A stretch of 40,744 bases of DNA from Verrucomicrobiota bacterium (GTDB lineage: Bacteria; Verrucomicrobiota; Verrucomicrobiia; Chthoniobacterales; Chthoniobacteraceae). The stretch spans positions 1 to 40,744 of the forward strand of contig QQND01000021.1 in the NCBI GenBank assembly GCA_003402745.1, read 5' to 3'. The position numbers and the translations under genes are program-made. Positions 19,540-29,166 of the stretch are shown one piece after another (position 1 is the first letter of the stretch; each line of letters starts with the position of its first letter). Under the pieces are notes generated by a model, which ran no database searches, was not told the origin of the DNA, and was given only the letters and a program-made list of their open reading frames with translations.

Positions 19540-20001
19540 CTATTTGTCCTTCTGGCAGGCCACGCAGGTACCAAAGATTTCGAGCGTGTGTGTCACGTTG
19601 GCGTATCCCATTTGACGCACCAACCGCTCCAATCCATCGGCGAAACACACGTCGAGATTCTTCACACTCGAGCACTGTCGGCAGATGATGTGGTGATGAT
19701 GGTGCTCGCCCGTATTAAACTCGTACCGGTAGGTGCCATCGCCAAAGTCGCAACGCCTCACCAAATTGGTCTCCTCAAGCGCCCCAATCGAGCGATAGAC
19801 CGTCACAAGATCACACATCCCGGCGGGAAGCCGCCGGTGCAATTCGTCCGCACTAAAGGGGCCGTGCTCGCGGATAAGCACTTTCAGGAGCGCCTTTCGC
19901 GGCGAGGTGATACGGTGACCGGCACCACGAAGCACCTCCAAAGCGCTTTCCAAACGGAGCGTTTCTTCCCCCTCACAATGCGAGTGTGCGTGTGTTTCCA
20001 T
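19540..20001 (-). CDS. Second Fur-family metal regulator (Fur/Zur-like)
   Basis: 153 residues. The winged-helix half contains HRITSPRKALLKVLI and DLVTVYRSIGALEETNLVRR; the dimerisation half has a His run (100-104), CRQC (107-110) and CVAC (146-149), the paired CxxC structural zinc site. The N-terminus is His/Cys-rich (METHAHSHCEGEE), which suggests extra metal binding. The His-run before the first CxxC is common in Fur and Zur. Iron or zinc uptake control is likely, but the sequence alone does not decide which. It follows the VOC gene by 14 bases, and no transporter is adjacent. Confidence 0.92.
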   Translation of the reverse strand: METHAHSHCEGEETLRLESALEVLRGAGHRITSPRKALLKVLIREHGPFSADELHRRLPAGMCDLVTVYRSIGALEETNLVRRCDFGDGTYRYEFNTGEHHHHHIICRQCSSVKNLDVCFADGLERLVRQMGYANVTHTLEIFGTCVACQKDK

Positions 20002-20015
20002 GCTGCCGAATCCAC

Positions 20016-20366
20016 CTAGTGCTGCCGCGCCTTTGTGAGCATGATCTCATTGCCTTCAGAGTCCACACACATCGCTAAATGCGCGGCTTCCTCAGGAGTA
20101 TCGATCGGCTCCCGAAGCACCTGTCCCCCATGGCTTTTTATCAAAGCACACCCCTCAAAAAGATCGCCCACTTGAAATGCCATCCCCGTCCAAGTCCGCT
20201 CGGACTCCCCTCCGCAGTGAATCCCAACAGTGGAACCCGCAACGCTCACTTCACTCACCACTTCGTTTTGACGAACCACCTCACCGTCAAAGACCTCCTT
20301 GTAAAACTCAACCGCACGAGCCATGTCCTTGGCCCAGATGATATATTTCAAACGTTCAACTCGCAT
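20016..20366 (-). CDS. VOC (glyoxalase/bleomycin-resistance) superfamily protein
   Basis: 116 residues; starts MRVERLKYIIWAKDMARAVEFYKEVF, the usual first beta-alpha unit of a vicinal-oxygen-chelate fold, and ends with the second half (FQVGDLFEGCALIKSHGG and MCVDSEGNEIMLTKA). Such proteins bind a divalent metal in a dimer; the reaction cannot be told from the sequence. A GTG directly upstream (20369) is an alternative start. It is likely cotranscribed with the Fur-like gene that follows. Confidence 0.82.
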   Translation of the reverse strand: MRVERLKYIIWAKDMARAVEFYKEVFDGEVVRQNEVVSEVSVAGSTVGIHCGGESERTWTGMAFQVGDLFEGCALIKSHGGQVLREPIDTPEEAAHLAMCVDSEGNEIMLTKARQH

Positions 20367-20446
20367 CACTTAAGCTTATCCCGATCCCGTCCCGAATCCT
20401 AGAGAGAACGCGTCCCAGCAGAACCCGACAAATAGGAAGTTGAAAT

Positions 20447-21208
20447 TCAGCGGGAAGCCTCCGCCACCGCCTGCACAAAAGCCCGCATTTTGGAAACATC
20501 CTTGCGGCCAGGAGCGCTCTCAACGCCGCTAGCCACATCCACCGCATACGGCCGTACGCGCCGGATCGCCTCCGCCACATTGTCCGGATCAAGCCCCCCC
20601 GCCAAAGTCAGGCACAACCCGCGGCAATGCTGGACCGTGCGCGCTGCAAGCTCCAAGTCCAGGCGCGCCCCCGTTCCCCCATACTCCCCCGCAACGGCAG
20701 CATCAATGAGGACGTGCCGGGTGCCCCACTGTCCAAAGCCTGCACTCTGCTCAAAGGATTCCAGCCGCACCGCGCGAATCAGAGGCCGTCCGGAAACCTC
20801 CGCCAGCTGAAGGCAATAGTCGCGCTCCTCGTCCCCATGCAGTTGCACAACGTCGATAAACGGCAGGGCCGCGAACGCAGAGGCCGTAGACAAAGGCGCA
20901 TTCACACAGAGAGCCACCCTGGTGACAAAAGCAGGCAGCCCGGCGATCCAATCTCCAGCGCGCGCCAAGTCTAAAAAACGACGGCTTCCGGACCAGGTGT
21001 TGAAGCCCAGCGCGTCGGCGCCCGCATGAATGGCCGCCTCGGCATCGGCAGCGCTTGTGAGGCCGCAAATCTTCACTCGCACCCGGGCGGGCTGCCGATA
21101 CTCGTGATTATGATGCGGCGGATCCTCCCTGGGGCTGGGGAGGCTGGCGCCGGAAAACGCAGCCGCCGCCTTGGAGCCAGAGGGAGAAAACGGGGCGTCG
21201 TGGGTCAT
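20447..21208 (-). CDS. trpF: Phosphoribosylanthranilate isomerase
   Basis: Third step of tryptophan synthesis (PRA to CdRP), a TIM barrel. The catalytic Cys is in VKICGLTSAADAEAA, the catalytic Asp in YAVDVASGVESAPGRKD, and the phosphate-binding loop is LAGGLDPDNVAEAI. The ATG at 21208 overlaps the stop of the upstream membrane-protein gene (ATGA), but it yields about 45 extra N-terminal residues, rich in Ser, Pro and His, before VKICG. GTG codons at 21076 and 21082 would give a conventional start. Other trp genes are absent from the window. Confidence 0.92.
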   Translation of the reverse strand: MTHDAPFSPSGSKAAAAFSGASLPSPREDPPHHNHEYRQPARVRVKICGLTSAADAEAAIHAGADALGFNTWSGSRRFLDLARAGDWIAGLPAFVTRVALCVNAPLSTASAFAALPFIDVVQLHGDEERDYCLQLAEVSGRPLIRAVRLESFEQSAGFGQWGTRHVLIDAAVAGEYGGTGARLDLELAARTVQHCRGLCLTLAGGLDPDNVAEAIRRVRPYAVDVASGVESAPGRKDVSKMRAFVQAVAEASR

Positions 21209-21603
21209 ACTTTTTTCGTAACGGAACCGTGGTAAGTGATCCAGTGCCAACGTCCATCATGGGCCCGAAAACGCACGGAAGCGCCGAAACTGCAAATCGT
21301 GACGGAGGCCACCGCAAGAGCCATGGCGAGCGTCTCCGGCGCCCCGGAAACAGGAAGAAAAGAGCGGGCGCTTGTAAAAAGAAACGCATTGAGCACCCCT
21401 AAGCTCCCCAGAAGCGCAGCGATCAGCGCCCACGCACTCCAGGTCATGCGCAAAACCACCGGCCGAAGCGCCGCGTTCCAAAATCCCAACCACAGCGCTA
21501 CGAGCAGCCAGCCCGAAAAGCCGCCGGCAGTCACTCCGCTGGCAGCCATCGCCGCCACACATACGAAGCCCAGTAACACCCACCGCCCGAAAAATTCGCC
21601 CAT
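21205..21603 (-). CDS. Small four-helix membrane protein (phage-holin/YvlD-like)
   Basis: 132 residues from the ATG at 21603; a TTG at 21627 is also open. Four hydrophobic segments: VLLGFVCVAAMAASGVTAGG, WLLVALWLGFWNAALRPVVL, ALIAALLGSLGVLNAFLF and LAMALAVASVTICSFGA. The second, with WNAALRPVV, is the feature shared with the 'phage holin family / YvlD' membrane proteins of unknown role; despite the name no phage genes are nearby. Its stop overlaps the putative trpF start by 4 nt. Confidence 0.65.
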   Translation of the reverse strand: MGEFFGRWVLLGFVCVAAMAASGVTAGGFSGWLLVALWLGFWNAALRPVVLRMTWSAWALIAALLGSLGVLNAFLFTSARSFLPVSGAPETLAMALAVASVTICSFGASVRFRAHDGRWHWITYHGSVTKKV

Positions 21604-21823
21604 ATCCGAAAATAACACGCTTTTCAAAAGGCACCACCCCCAATTGCCACCGCGTCAAGGCCAACCCCTGCGACGTACGTTGTAATCACCAACCACCGCT
21701 CCGCGGCGCTGCGGACAACCGAGGCGCTCGATTCCTTGGACTGCGGAGCCTCGCGCACTCCTGCTAGCACGGGCGAAACGCACTCGAAACGCTCTACCCC
21801 GCCTTCTTCCTAAAACACCTGCG

Positions 21824-23944
21824 CTACTCCCACAAAAAACGCTCCAAACGCAGCTGCTGAGCTCGCGCCCGAGCCTCCCCCGAGCGGGCGCCGGGAATCG
21901 CCGCAAGCCTTTCGTAAAGAGCCACCGCCTCCCTCCACGCAGCCTTGTTTTCTTGGATGCGCGCCGCATCAAAGCCCGCCTTGTAGGACCAAAAAAACTC
22001 TCCCGCCTCCACCGTGCCCGGGGCGCTTAAAACCTTCTCAAAAGCTTCCATCGCGGCCTTGGAATCCACCGGTTCCAGCGTCTTGCCAATTTTGTAGAGC
22101 GCCTGATTCCTCCAGACGGGGCTGGCCTCCGCAGCCTCCGCGAGCAACTGATACTCCCGCAGGGCCTCCTCGGTGGAAGAAGCCGTTCGCTTCACCAGAG
22201 CCAGCAGAGCGTCCGCCTTGCCGCAACGCGCCGCCAGACGCAGCTCGGGTAGGACCCCCGCCGGCGCCTTTAAAATTAAATCAAAAAGCACAACGCCCTC
22301 CGCCTCCTCGCCGATCCTGCTTTTCACCGAGGCCTGCTGGTAACGCGCCTTCCAGCGCAGAGGCCCGCTCCCTCCTGCAACCTTGTCCCAATAGGCCAGC
22401 GCTCGATCCACTGAACCTGGATTGAGCAAACTCGCCGCACACTGACCCGCCAAAAAAAGGGCCGTCTCAGCCAGCGGACTCTGCGGCCACTGCTGCTCAA
22501 GACTCGCAAATTGGAACTCTGCATTGGCACAGTCACGTCTCCGAAAATACCCCTCGCCCAGTTTCATACGGACTTCGGCGCCCAGACTGGAGGCGGGAAA
22601 ATCCTTCAAAAATTCCTCTCCCAATTGGATGACCTCCGCCTCGTTGCGAGGCTCCGCCGCGTCTGCCAGAAAAACAGCGAGGTATCGAGCTTGGACCGTG
22701 GATTGAGGCGACTGCGGGTCTCCCGCCACGGCAAGCAGCAACCCGGAGGCTCGGTCTCGCAGGGCGCGGGCGCTGCGAGGGCCTGCATCCACCGAGGCAG
22801 CCCCGGCTTGGGCGTTGTAAAGCTCCGCAAGTGCCACCCGCGCGTCTCCCAACCGCGGATGCCGGGGATGATTCTTGAGAAAGGTTTGCAGCGATTCCTC
22901 CGCCTGAGCCTGCCCGGAAGAAACCCGCAGCAGCGCAATTTCAAGCTCCAGTTCCGCCGCGATGTCCCCCGTTCCACCCGTGGCACGCAGAAGCTGTAGT
23001 TCGGCGGTAGCGCGCCGCAAGTCGCCCATCCGGACGGCCGCCAAGCCCGAATTGAAGGCCACTTCGGAAAGCCTCCCCTTTGGAAAGTGCTCGCGCACGC
23101 GCTCAAACCTCTCCAGAGCAGTCTTATAAGCGCCCTTATAAAATGCAGTCAGGGCCTGCCTCAACTCCAGCAGTTCCGCAAGCTCAGGGTCCTGGCAGCC
23201 TGCCAACCCCTCCGCCAAAAACCGCTCTGCATCCTCCCAAAGGGCGAGGTCCATGGCGTGCTCTGCCCTGCGAAGAAAGGCCGCCGAACGCAAGGGATGC
23301 ACCGTGTAAGTTTTGCAGAAAGCCGCCAGCTCGACCGCTCCCTTCTCCCCCCGACCCACATTGAAATAAAACTGGGCGAGATAAAACCGCGCCAGCGCTT
23401 GGTGTGCGACCGGCCCCTGGCGGGTGCAGTCTCGCAAATCCGCCTCGGGCGGGTCCTGGGACTCGCCCATTATGGCCGCCAGCTTCTGAAAAACAGGGGT
23501 GGCATCAGGGAGTTCCCTCCCGCTTTTGAGAAATTGCAGAAGCTTTCGCGCCGCTCCAGGGCTGTCTCCCTGGCGCTCAAGCACCTCGGCCGAGCCCAGC
23601 AGTGCGCCAATGAACACCTCCGGAGGGACAGGCACCCGAGACTCCAGACGTTCCGAAAAACCCGCAGCCGCCTCACCCAACCGCCCCTCCTCCATTGCCA
23701 GCCGGCTTTCCAACACACGCTGGTATTCGCCCTCGGCAGGAATGGGGTTCTGCACCTTCAAAAGCGCCTCGCGCGCCTCAGCCCAGGCGCCTCTTTCCAA
23801 AAATTGCGCACTCCGCGCAAGCTGCTCCGCATTGCTCTCCTGCCCCTCCGCGGCCAAGTTTGACGGACAACCGCTTCCCACCATCAACAAGACCAAAGCC
23901 AGCCCTCGGCTGCAAAAAACGGGAGTGACGGCTGAAGCTCTCAT
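21824..23944 (-). CDS. Exported TPR-repeat protein
   Basis: 706 residues. A hydrophobic leader (GLALVLLMVGSG) precedes Cys26; the context GSGC is only a weak lipobox, so the protein is secreted or a lipoprotein. The rest is a long run of helix pairs of TPR/tol-pal YbgF type, for example AQFLERGAWAEAREALLKV, YKTALERFERVREHFPKGR, GEEFLKDFPASSLGAEVRMK, YFRRRDCANAEFQFASLEQQ and DSKAAMEAFEKVLS. Such scaffolds organise periplasmic or outer-membrane assemblies. The start codon overlaps the uvrA stop (ATGA, 23941-23944), so it is translationally coupled to uvrA, a functionally unexpected neighbour. Function is not known. Confidence 0.82.
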   Translation of the reverse strand: MRASAVTPVFCSRGLALVLLMVGSGCPSNLAAEGQESNAEQLARSAQFLERGAWAEAREALLKVQNPIPAEGEYQRVLESRLAMEEGRLGEAAAGFSERLESRVPVPPEVFIGALLGSAEVLERQGDSPGAARKLLQFLKSGRELPDATPVFQKLAAIMGESQDPPEADLRDCTRQGPVAHQALARFYLAQFYFNVGRGEKGAVELAAFCKTYTVHPLRSAAFLRRAEHAMDLALWEDAERFLAEGLAGCQDPELAELLELRQALTAFYKGAYKTALERFERVREHFPKGRLSEVAFNSGLAAVRMGDLRRATAELQLLRATGGTGDIAAELELEIALLRVSSGQAQAEESLQTFLKNHPRHPRLGDARVALAELYNAQAGAASVDAGPRSARALRDRASGLLLAVAGDPQSPQSTVQARYLAVFLADAAEPRNEAEVIQLGEEFLKDFPASSLGAEVRMKLGEGYFRRRDCANAEFQFASLEQQWPQSPLAETALFLAGQCAASLLNPGSVDRALAYWDKVAGGSGPLRWKARYQQASVKSRIGEEAEGVVLFDLILKAPAGVLPELRLAARCGKADALLALVKRTASSTEEALREYQLLAEAAEASPVWRNQALYKIGKTLEPVDSKAAMEAFEKVLSAPGTVEAGEFFWSYKAGFDAARIQENKAAWREAVALYERLAAIPGARSGEARARAQQLRLERFLWE

Positions 23945-26844
23945 TTCAAAATCCTCCCCAAATACCGCCCCGTGTGCGAACCCTCACAGGCCGCCACCAT
24001 TTCCGGAGTGCCTTCCACCACAATTTGCCCGCCCAGCGCGCCACCCTCAGGGCCCATGTCGATAATCCAGTCCGCGCACTTGATGACCTCAAGATTGTGC
24101 TCAATCACGATCAAAGTGTTGCCCGCATCCCGGAGTTTGAGGAGCACTTCCAAAAGCTTGTGAATGTCGGCGAAATGGAGGCCAGTGGTCGGTTCGTCCA
24201 AAACATAGACGGTCCGCCCGCTGGCTTTTCGCGCGAGCTCTGCCGCCAACTTGATACGCTGCGCCTCGCCTCCTGAGAGGGTGGCGCCGCTTTGCCCCAA
24301 GCGCACGTAACCGAGCCCGACGTCCTCCAGCGCCATCAGTTTGTCGGCGATCGGAGGGATATTGCGGAAAAAACGGCCGCTTTCGTCCACGGTCATATCG
24401 AGAATGTCGGCCACGTTGCGCCCCTTGTAGGTGACTTCGAGCGTCTCCCGATTGTAACGACGGCCGTGGCAGAGGGTGCATTCCACGAAAACGTCGGCCA
24501 TAAAATGCATCTCAATCCGTTTCACCCCGTCGCCTTCGCAGCCCTCGCAGCGGCCGCCTTTCACATTGAAGGAAAAACGGCCCGAGGTGTACCCTCGCAC
24601 GCGGGAGGCAGGCAGGCCCGCGAAGAGCTCGCGAATCGCTGCAAACGCGCCCACGTAAGTCACCGGATTCGATCGCGGCGTGCGGCCGATGGGCGACTGG
24701 TCGATGATGATGACCTTGTCGACCTGTTCCAACCCAATAAAGCTTTCATGCGCCCCCGGGCGGTCCTTGGCACGGTGGAGTTTCCGGGCCAGCACTTTCC
24801 TTAAAACATCGTCCACCAAGGTGGATTTACCCGAACCGGATACCCCCGTCACGCAAGTCAGACAACGCAGCGGAAAGTGCGCATCCACACCGCGCAGGTT
24901 GTTTTCAGTGACCCCGAGCAAACTCAGCCAACCTGGGGGGATGTGCCCCCGGCTCAACTGCGAGCGCGGACTGGCAGGCCGCACCCGATGCTTGGGGACC
25001 GGGATGCGCATTTTACCAGAAAGATACTGCCCGGTCAGCGAGGCCGGCGTGGCCTCGATATCCGCGGGGGAACCCGCCGCCACGATGGTTCCGCCCCGAA
25101 CTCCGGCTCCAGGGCCCATGTCCAGCACGTAGTCCGCAGCGCGTATCGTGTCCTCGTCGTGTTCGACCACGATCACCGAGTTACCGAGGTCACGCAGGCG
25201 CTTGAGGGTCGCGATGAGGCGATCGTTGTCGCGCTGGTGCAACCCGATACTGGGTTCGTCGAGCACATAGAGGCAGCCTGCCAGCCCGGAACCGATCTGT
25301 GTCGCAAGCCGGATGCGCTGGGATTCGCCCCCGGAGAGGGTTCCGCTTTGCCGCTCAAGGTTCAAATAGCCCAGGCCAACTTCGTTGAGAAAGCGGAGGC
25401 GGTTGGTCAGTTCGCGACGCACTTCGGAAGTGATAAACTCCTGCGAAGGGTCCAGCTCCAAGGTCTCCACAAAAGCCTGGGCCTGCGCGATGGTTTGCCC
25501 GCAAAACTCTGCAATCCCAAGCTGCGCCCGGGCCCCGCCAGGACACCCGCTCACCTTGACCGCGAGCAACTCCGGACGCAGGCGGTTGCCCAAGCAGGAC
25601 GGACATCGCCGGAGCCCCATGAACTGGCGAATTCGGTTCCGGACCACATCGGTTTCACTCGACTCGAACAAAGTTTGAAGCTGGGCAACAACCCCCTCAA
25701 AAGGCCGCTTGGAAAGGCCGCCCACCTCCAGCGAGGGCAGAGAGACGACCTTCGCTCCGGTGCCAAAAAGGATCGCTTTCCGGAAAGTCTCAGGCAGCAA
25801 ACCCCAAGGCAGGTCCAGCGAGACTTTGAAGGCGGCGGCCAGTTTTTCCAAAGTCGTCCGGTAAAACGGCTCCAGATGCTTGCCAGCCTTTCTCCACGGG
25901 GCAATCGCTCCGTCGGAGAGCGTCTTGTCCGGTTCGGGTACGATGAGTTCCGGGTCAATTTCAAGCCGCGTCCCGATCCCAAAGCACTCCTCACAGGCTC
26001 CCAGGTGGCTGTTGAAGGAAAAATGGCGTGGGGTGAGCACCGGCATTTCAAAGCCGGTGTCAGGATTGGAATAGGCCGTCGAAAACGAGAGTACCTCCCC
26101 GGCGGCCTCCCCGGGGCCCTGCCGGAGCACCAGCAAACGATTACGCCCCATCTTGAGGGCGAGGTCCACCGACTCAGCCAGGCGCTGCCGCACACCCTCC
26201 TTGAGCACAATGCGGTCAATCACCACCTCGAGGGAATGGGCCCTGCCTGAGGCGAGTTTCGTCACCGGAGTTTGCCCTCCGATTTCGATCATTTCACCGT
26301 CCACCCGGGCGCGCAGGAACCCGTCGCGTTTGAGTTTTTCCAGAACGTCGCGAAACTCGCCCTCTTCTGCGGCGATCAACGGGGCGAGCACCGTGAGCCG
26401 GCTTTCCTGAGGCAACGCGAGAATTCGGTCGACAATTTGCTGGGCGCTCAGGCGCTGGATGGGCTGGCCGGAAACGGGGTCGTGCGGCTGGCCGACCGAA
26501 GCAAACAAGAGACGCAAATAGTCGTAAATTTCCGTCTGCGTGGCGATGGTCGACCGCGGATTTCCCCCAGACGTGCGTTGCTCGATGGCAATGGCTGGCG
26601 AGAGCCCCTCAATAAAATCCACCTCCGGCTTCTGCAGTTGGTCCAAAAACTGCCGCGCGTAGGCGGACAAACTCTCCACATATCGGCGCTGCCCCTCCGC
26701 ATACAGGGTGTCGAAGGCCAGGGAGCTCTTTCCCGAACCGCTCAAACCTGTAATCACAACAAGTCGCTCTCTTGGGATTTCCAAAGAGAGGTTCTTCAGG
26801 TTATGCTGCCGGGCCCCGAGGATCCGGATGCTGTCTCTTGCCAT
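23941..26844 (-). CDS. uvrA: Excinuclease ABC subunit A
   Basis: 967 residues from ATG at 26844 ([18 protein letters not shown]); the frame is open to 27051 but the additional residues match nothing and run through the divergent gene. UvrA is the damage-recognition ATPase of nucleotide excision repair. First ABC half: Walker A GLSGSGKS (33-40) and signature [14 protein letters not shown]. Second half: Walker A GVSGSGKS, signature [14 protein letters not shown] and the CxxC...CxxC zinc module [11 protein letters not shown]...ECTLCHGRR. In the first zinc module only the second Cys pair remains (Cys284, Cys287); the first pair is replaced by Asn260 and Thr263. It overlaps the TPR gene downstream. 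Confidence 0.97.
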   Translation of the reverse strand: MARDSIRILGARQHNLKNLSLEIPRERLVVITGLSGSGKSSLAFDTLYAEGQRRYVESLSAYARQFLDQLQKPEVDFIEGLSPAIAIEQRTSGGNPRSTIATQTEIYDYLRLLFASVGQPHDPVSGQPIQRLSAQQIVDRILALPQESRLTVLAPLIAAEEGEFRDVLEKLKRDGFLRARVDGEMIEIGGQTPVTKLASGRAHSLEVVIDRIVLKEGVRQRLAESVDLALKMGRNRLLVLRQGPGEAAGEVLSFSTAYSNPDTGFEMPVLTPRHFSFNSHLGACEECFGIGTRLEIDPELIVPEPDKTLSDGAIAPWRKAGKHLEPFYRTTLEKLAAAFKVSLDLPWGLLPETFRKAILFGTGAKVVSLPSLEVGGLSKRPFEGVVAQLQTLFESSETDVVRNRIRQFMGLRRCPSCLGNRLRPELLAVKVSGCPGGARAQLGIAEFCGQTIAQAQAFVETLELDPSQEFITSEVRRELTNRLRFLNEVGLGYLNLERQSGTLSGGESQRIRLATQIGSGLAGCLYVLDEPSIGLHQRDNDRLIATLKRLRDLGNSVIVVEHDEDTIRAADYVLDMGPGAGVRGGTIVAAGSPADIEATPASLTGQYLSGKMRIPVPKHRVRPASPRSQLSRGHIPPGWLSLLGVTENNLRGVDAHFPLRCLTCVTGVSGSGKSTLVDDVLRKVLARKLHRAKDRPGAHESFIGLEQVDKVIIIDQSPIGRTPRSNPVTYVGAFAAIRELFAGLPASRVRGYTSGRFSFNVKGGRCEGCEGDGVKRIEMHFMADVFVECTLCHGRRYNRETLEVTYKGRNVADILDMTVDESGRFFRNIPPIADKLMALEDVGLGYVRLGQSGATLSGGEAQRIKLAAELARKASGRTVYVLDEPTTGLHFADIHKLLEVLLKLRDAGNTLIVIEHNLEVIKCADWIIDMGPEGGALGGQIVVEGTPEMVAACEGSHTGRYLGRILK

Positions 26845-26920
26845 ATGAAGGGTGCGATCTGTTTCGGGGACCTGAAATACAACCATCCTCGCGGCAATTT
26901 CTCCAGCCCTGAATTCCTCT

Positions 26921-27175
26921 ATGAACGAAACTCCCCTTCCCTCCCCGACGCAGACTTTGCAGCTCCTTTGCGACCAGTTTCGCGACACGAAACACGACAT
27001 CAACAACGTCTTTGCCGTGCTACTTGCTTTGGCGGAATTGGGAGAGCGCAATCCCGCAAATTATGAGCGCCTCGGGAAGGCAGTCCTAGAGCGCTGCCCC
27101 GCCGTCGTGCAAAACCTCCAATCCTTCCAGGAATCGCTTTTCTCCTCCCTCGAACGACTCAAGGCCGCCCAGTAA
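26921..27175 (+). CDS. 84-aa helical protein with HDINN motif
   Basis: Starts MNETPLPSPTQTLQLLCDQF and contains RDTKHDINNVFAVLLALAEL, then helices AVLERCPAVVQNLQSFQESL. The HDINN/HDLNN pattern followed by a long helix is like the phosphoacceptor region of some HisKA-type dimerisation domains, but there is no ATPase domain. It is divergent from uvrA (76 bases between starts). It may be a stand-alone phosphotransfer or dimerisation module, or an unrelated helical protein; the only basis is the motif. The codon pattern and open frame support a real gene. Confidence 0.6.
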   Translation: MNETPLPSPTQTLQLLCDQFRDTKHDINNVFAVLLALAELGERNPANYERLGKAVLERCPAVVQNLQSFQESLFSSLERLKAAQ

Positions 27176-27286
27176 CTTCATTCCCCAGGTTCTTTAGGAC
27201 AAAACTCAACGCGGCTTCACTTCCCCAATCGGGAAACCCTGAACCAAAACAGCCTCCCCAGATACCAGACTCCCAAGAGGAAGCAA

Positions 27287-27300
27287 CGCCCCGAAGGGCG
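27287..27300 (-). terminator. UUCG-loop hairpin downstream of the SASA gene
   Basis: On the minus strand CGCCC-TTCG-GGGCG forms a 5-bp GC stem closed by a stable UUCG tetraloop, 24 bases past the esterase stop, and is followed by a T-rich TTGCTTCCTCTT. It fits a short intrinsic terminator. Confidence 0.45.
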
Positions 27301-27323
27301 CGCTCCATCCGCTCTAAATCACC

Positions 27324-28901
27324 CTACCATTTGTCCGTTCGAAACGGTTGAGCGGGAAGCCCGTCCTCGTTAAACAGGTTCGCCCATGGAAACTGCGAAC
27401 TCCACGCGTACCGGACCGCCTCCGGGGCAGGCACCTGCGCGCTGGAAACCAGAACATCCCGTCCTTCCAACACCGCATCCGCCCAGACAAACTTCTTGTC
27501 CGCGCCAGCGATCAGAAAGCCCTGCAGCTTTTCAGCGTGCCGCACCGCAAGGCCTTTGCCCGTGTGCGAAAACCGCACCCTCACCTTTGCACCCTCTGTT
27601 TTGCTGCCCGCGTAAAGCGGTCCGTAAATTTCATGACCCACTCCGTAAACCGCCCCCAGCGCCACATGGGTAGACCGCTGCCCGTAGGAGGATTTCAGCA
27701 CCGGGTGCACGCCAGGACCGAGATCCGTGCTCGTGACCATGAAGGTGTTAGGATGCTCCATGATGCGCAGGTGCATTTCCTGGGAGTAGTCCGGATCCGG
27801 CTCCTTCGGAAGCGCCGCAGGTTGCGGCACGAATTTATCCGCCTTCGCGTTGAGCGCGTTGGCCGGATCAAAAGCTACCCCTCCCCCGCTGGGCTTCTGC
27901 ACATAGAGGAAAGGGAACTCCTGGCCCCATTCCTTGCGCCAGCCTTTAATCAGCGCCCCCATGAGCGTGAATTGGTCCACACACGCCACATTCGTGCGGC
28001 TCTCACCCTGATCCCAAAGCACACCGCGGATGCCATATCCCACGTAGGATCGGATGTAACTTTCAAAAAGCTGTCCCATTTTTCCCGAGTTCACCTCCCC
28101 GGCCTTGCCCACGGCTTGCGGAGCGCGCGGCGGGCGGGGTGGGGTCTTACCCTCCGCTTTTGCGACGGCTTCCTCCTTTTTCCACTCCACCATCTTCTTG
28201 TCCCACTCAGCTTTCTCCTCGTCGTATTTCGCCTTGAGACCGGCGTAGTCGTAGTTAGGCGCGAGGCGCTTGACCATTTCCTGACATGAAGCGTCCGCAC
28301 GGAACATCTCCTCGGTGAGCCAAAACCCGGAAGGCGTGCCTCCAACCGCTCCAACCATCATCCCAACGGGCACATTTAGTTCAGCTTGCAGGGACTGGCC
28401 GAAGGCGAAAAGCAGAGCCGAAAACTCAGAGTTGGTTTGAGAATTGGACTCCTCCCATTTTGCATCGGCGGTCTTCCGAAGCAGGCGCAACTTCGAATAA
28501 GCGCCGGCTGCTGACTTAGCCAGCGCCGGATCACCCTCCGTATAGCTCTTCACCGGCATATCCATATTCGACTGCCCAGAGCCCACCCAGACCTCCCCCA
28601 CCAGCACGTCCTCAATGCTCACAGTCCCAACCTTCAGAACATCCGGCCCCCCGGCCTTCAGAGGCTTAAGCAACACACGCCACTTGCCGGCGCTGTCCGC
28701 CTCCACATTTGCGGTTTGATCCCGGAAGGTCACGGTCACCTTTTCCAAAGGATCCGCCGTTCCAAAAATCGGAACAGGCATCTCGCGCTGCAACACCATG
28801 TGGGGTGAGAAAACACGCGAAACGTGAACCTCTGCTTGCGAGGATACAAGTAAAAGGCCCCCGAAAAGGGCCGCTGATACGCTAGTTGTTTTGGGGGTCA
28901 T
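27324..28901 (-). CDS. Secreted sialate O-acetylesterase-like SGNH hydrolase
   Basis: 525 residues with a signal peptide (MTPKTTSVSAALFGGLLLVS, cleavage near SQA). An N-terminal beta domain (VFSPHMVLQREMPVPIFGTA) is followed by the SASA/SGNH hydrolase domain: nucleophile Ser111 in VGSGQSNMDMP, conserved GAVGGTPSGFW and VLWDQGESRTN, and a C-terminal DLGPGVHP providing the catalytic His region. The family removes acetyl groups from sialic acid or, in environmental bacteria, from xylan and other glycans. Residues 221-262 form a highly charged insertion (KAKYDEEKAEWDKKMVEWKK, then a Pro-rich piece). It is probably a single-gene unit in a polysaccharide-degrading background. Confidence 0.93.
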   Translation of the reverse strand: MTPKTTSVSAALFGGLLLVSSQAEVHVSRVFSPHMVLQREMPVPIFGTADPLEKVTVTFRDQTANVEADSAGKWRVLLKPLKAGGPDVLKVGTVSIEDVLVGEVWVGSGQSNMDMPVKSYTEGDPALAKSAAGAYSKLRLLRKTADAKWEESNSQTNSEFSALLFAFGQSLQAELNVPVGMMVGAVGGTPSGFWLTEEMFRADASCQEMVKRLAPNYDYAGLKAKYDEEKAEWDKKMVEWKKEEAVAKAEGKTPPRPPRAPQAVGKAGEVNSGKMGQLFESYIRSYVGYGIRGVLWDQGESRTNVACVDQFTLMGALIKGWRKEWGQEFPFLYVQKPSGGGVAFDPANALNAKADKFVPQPAALPKEPDPDYSQEMHLRIMEHPNTFMVTSTDLGPGVHPVLKSSYGQRSTHVALGAVYGVGHEIYGPLYAGSKTEGAKVRVRFSHTGKGLAVRHAEKLQGFLIAGADKKFVWADAVLEGRDVLVSSAQVPAPEAVRYAWSSQFPWANLFNEDGLPAQPFRTDKW

Positions 28902-29166
28902 ACAACGTTACATCTGCCACAAATCTAACGGCTGCACTCGTAAAAAACTTCACTTCCGCTGAAAACACTGTCTAAGTTTTTAGAAGATAACCGTTCCCCT
29001 TTTTTTTCGTATCAGCGCTTTCCCCACCTCGACGGCTTCACTCTGAAGGAAATACCTCACGCGTAGGTTTGGGTTGTCAAAGACTCCAAAACCAGACTCA
29101 TTGACCTAGAGCTCGGCCATGGAGCCGACAACCTCACCCACGTCCCTCCCACTGCCCCCTTCAAAT
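28902..29166. other. Divergent intergenic region (esterase / Gfo-Idh)
   Basis: The 265 bases between the two divergent starts must hold both promoters. The stretch is AT-richer than the genes, with a T-run at about 28999-29008. I see no convincing -35/-10 pair, operator repeat or RNA structure. Confidence 0.4.

Noticed and set aside
21205-21603. Prophage holin
   Set aside because: The protein is only holin-like by membrane pattern; no lysin, capsid or integrase genes are nearby.
24877-26250. 457-codon open frame on the plus strand
   Set aside because: Antisense to uvrA; GC-rich coding DNA leaves the opposite strand open. The translation has no recognisable motif.
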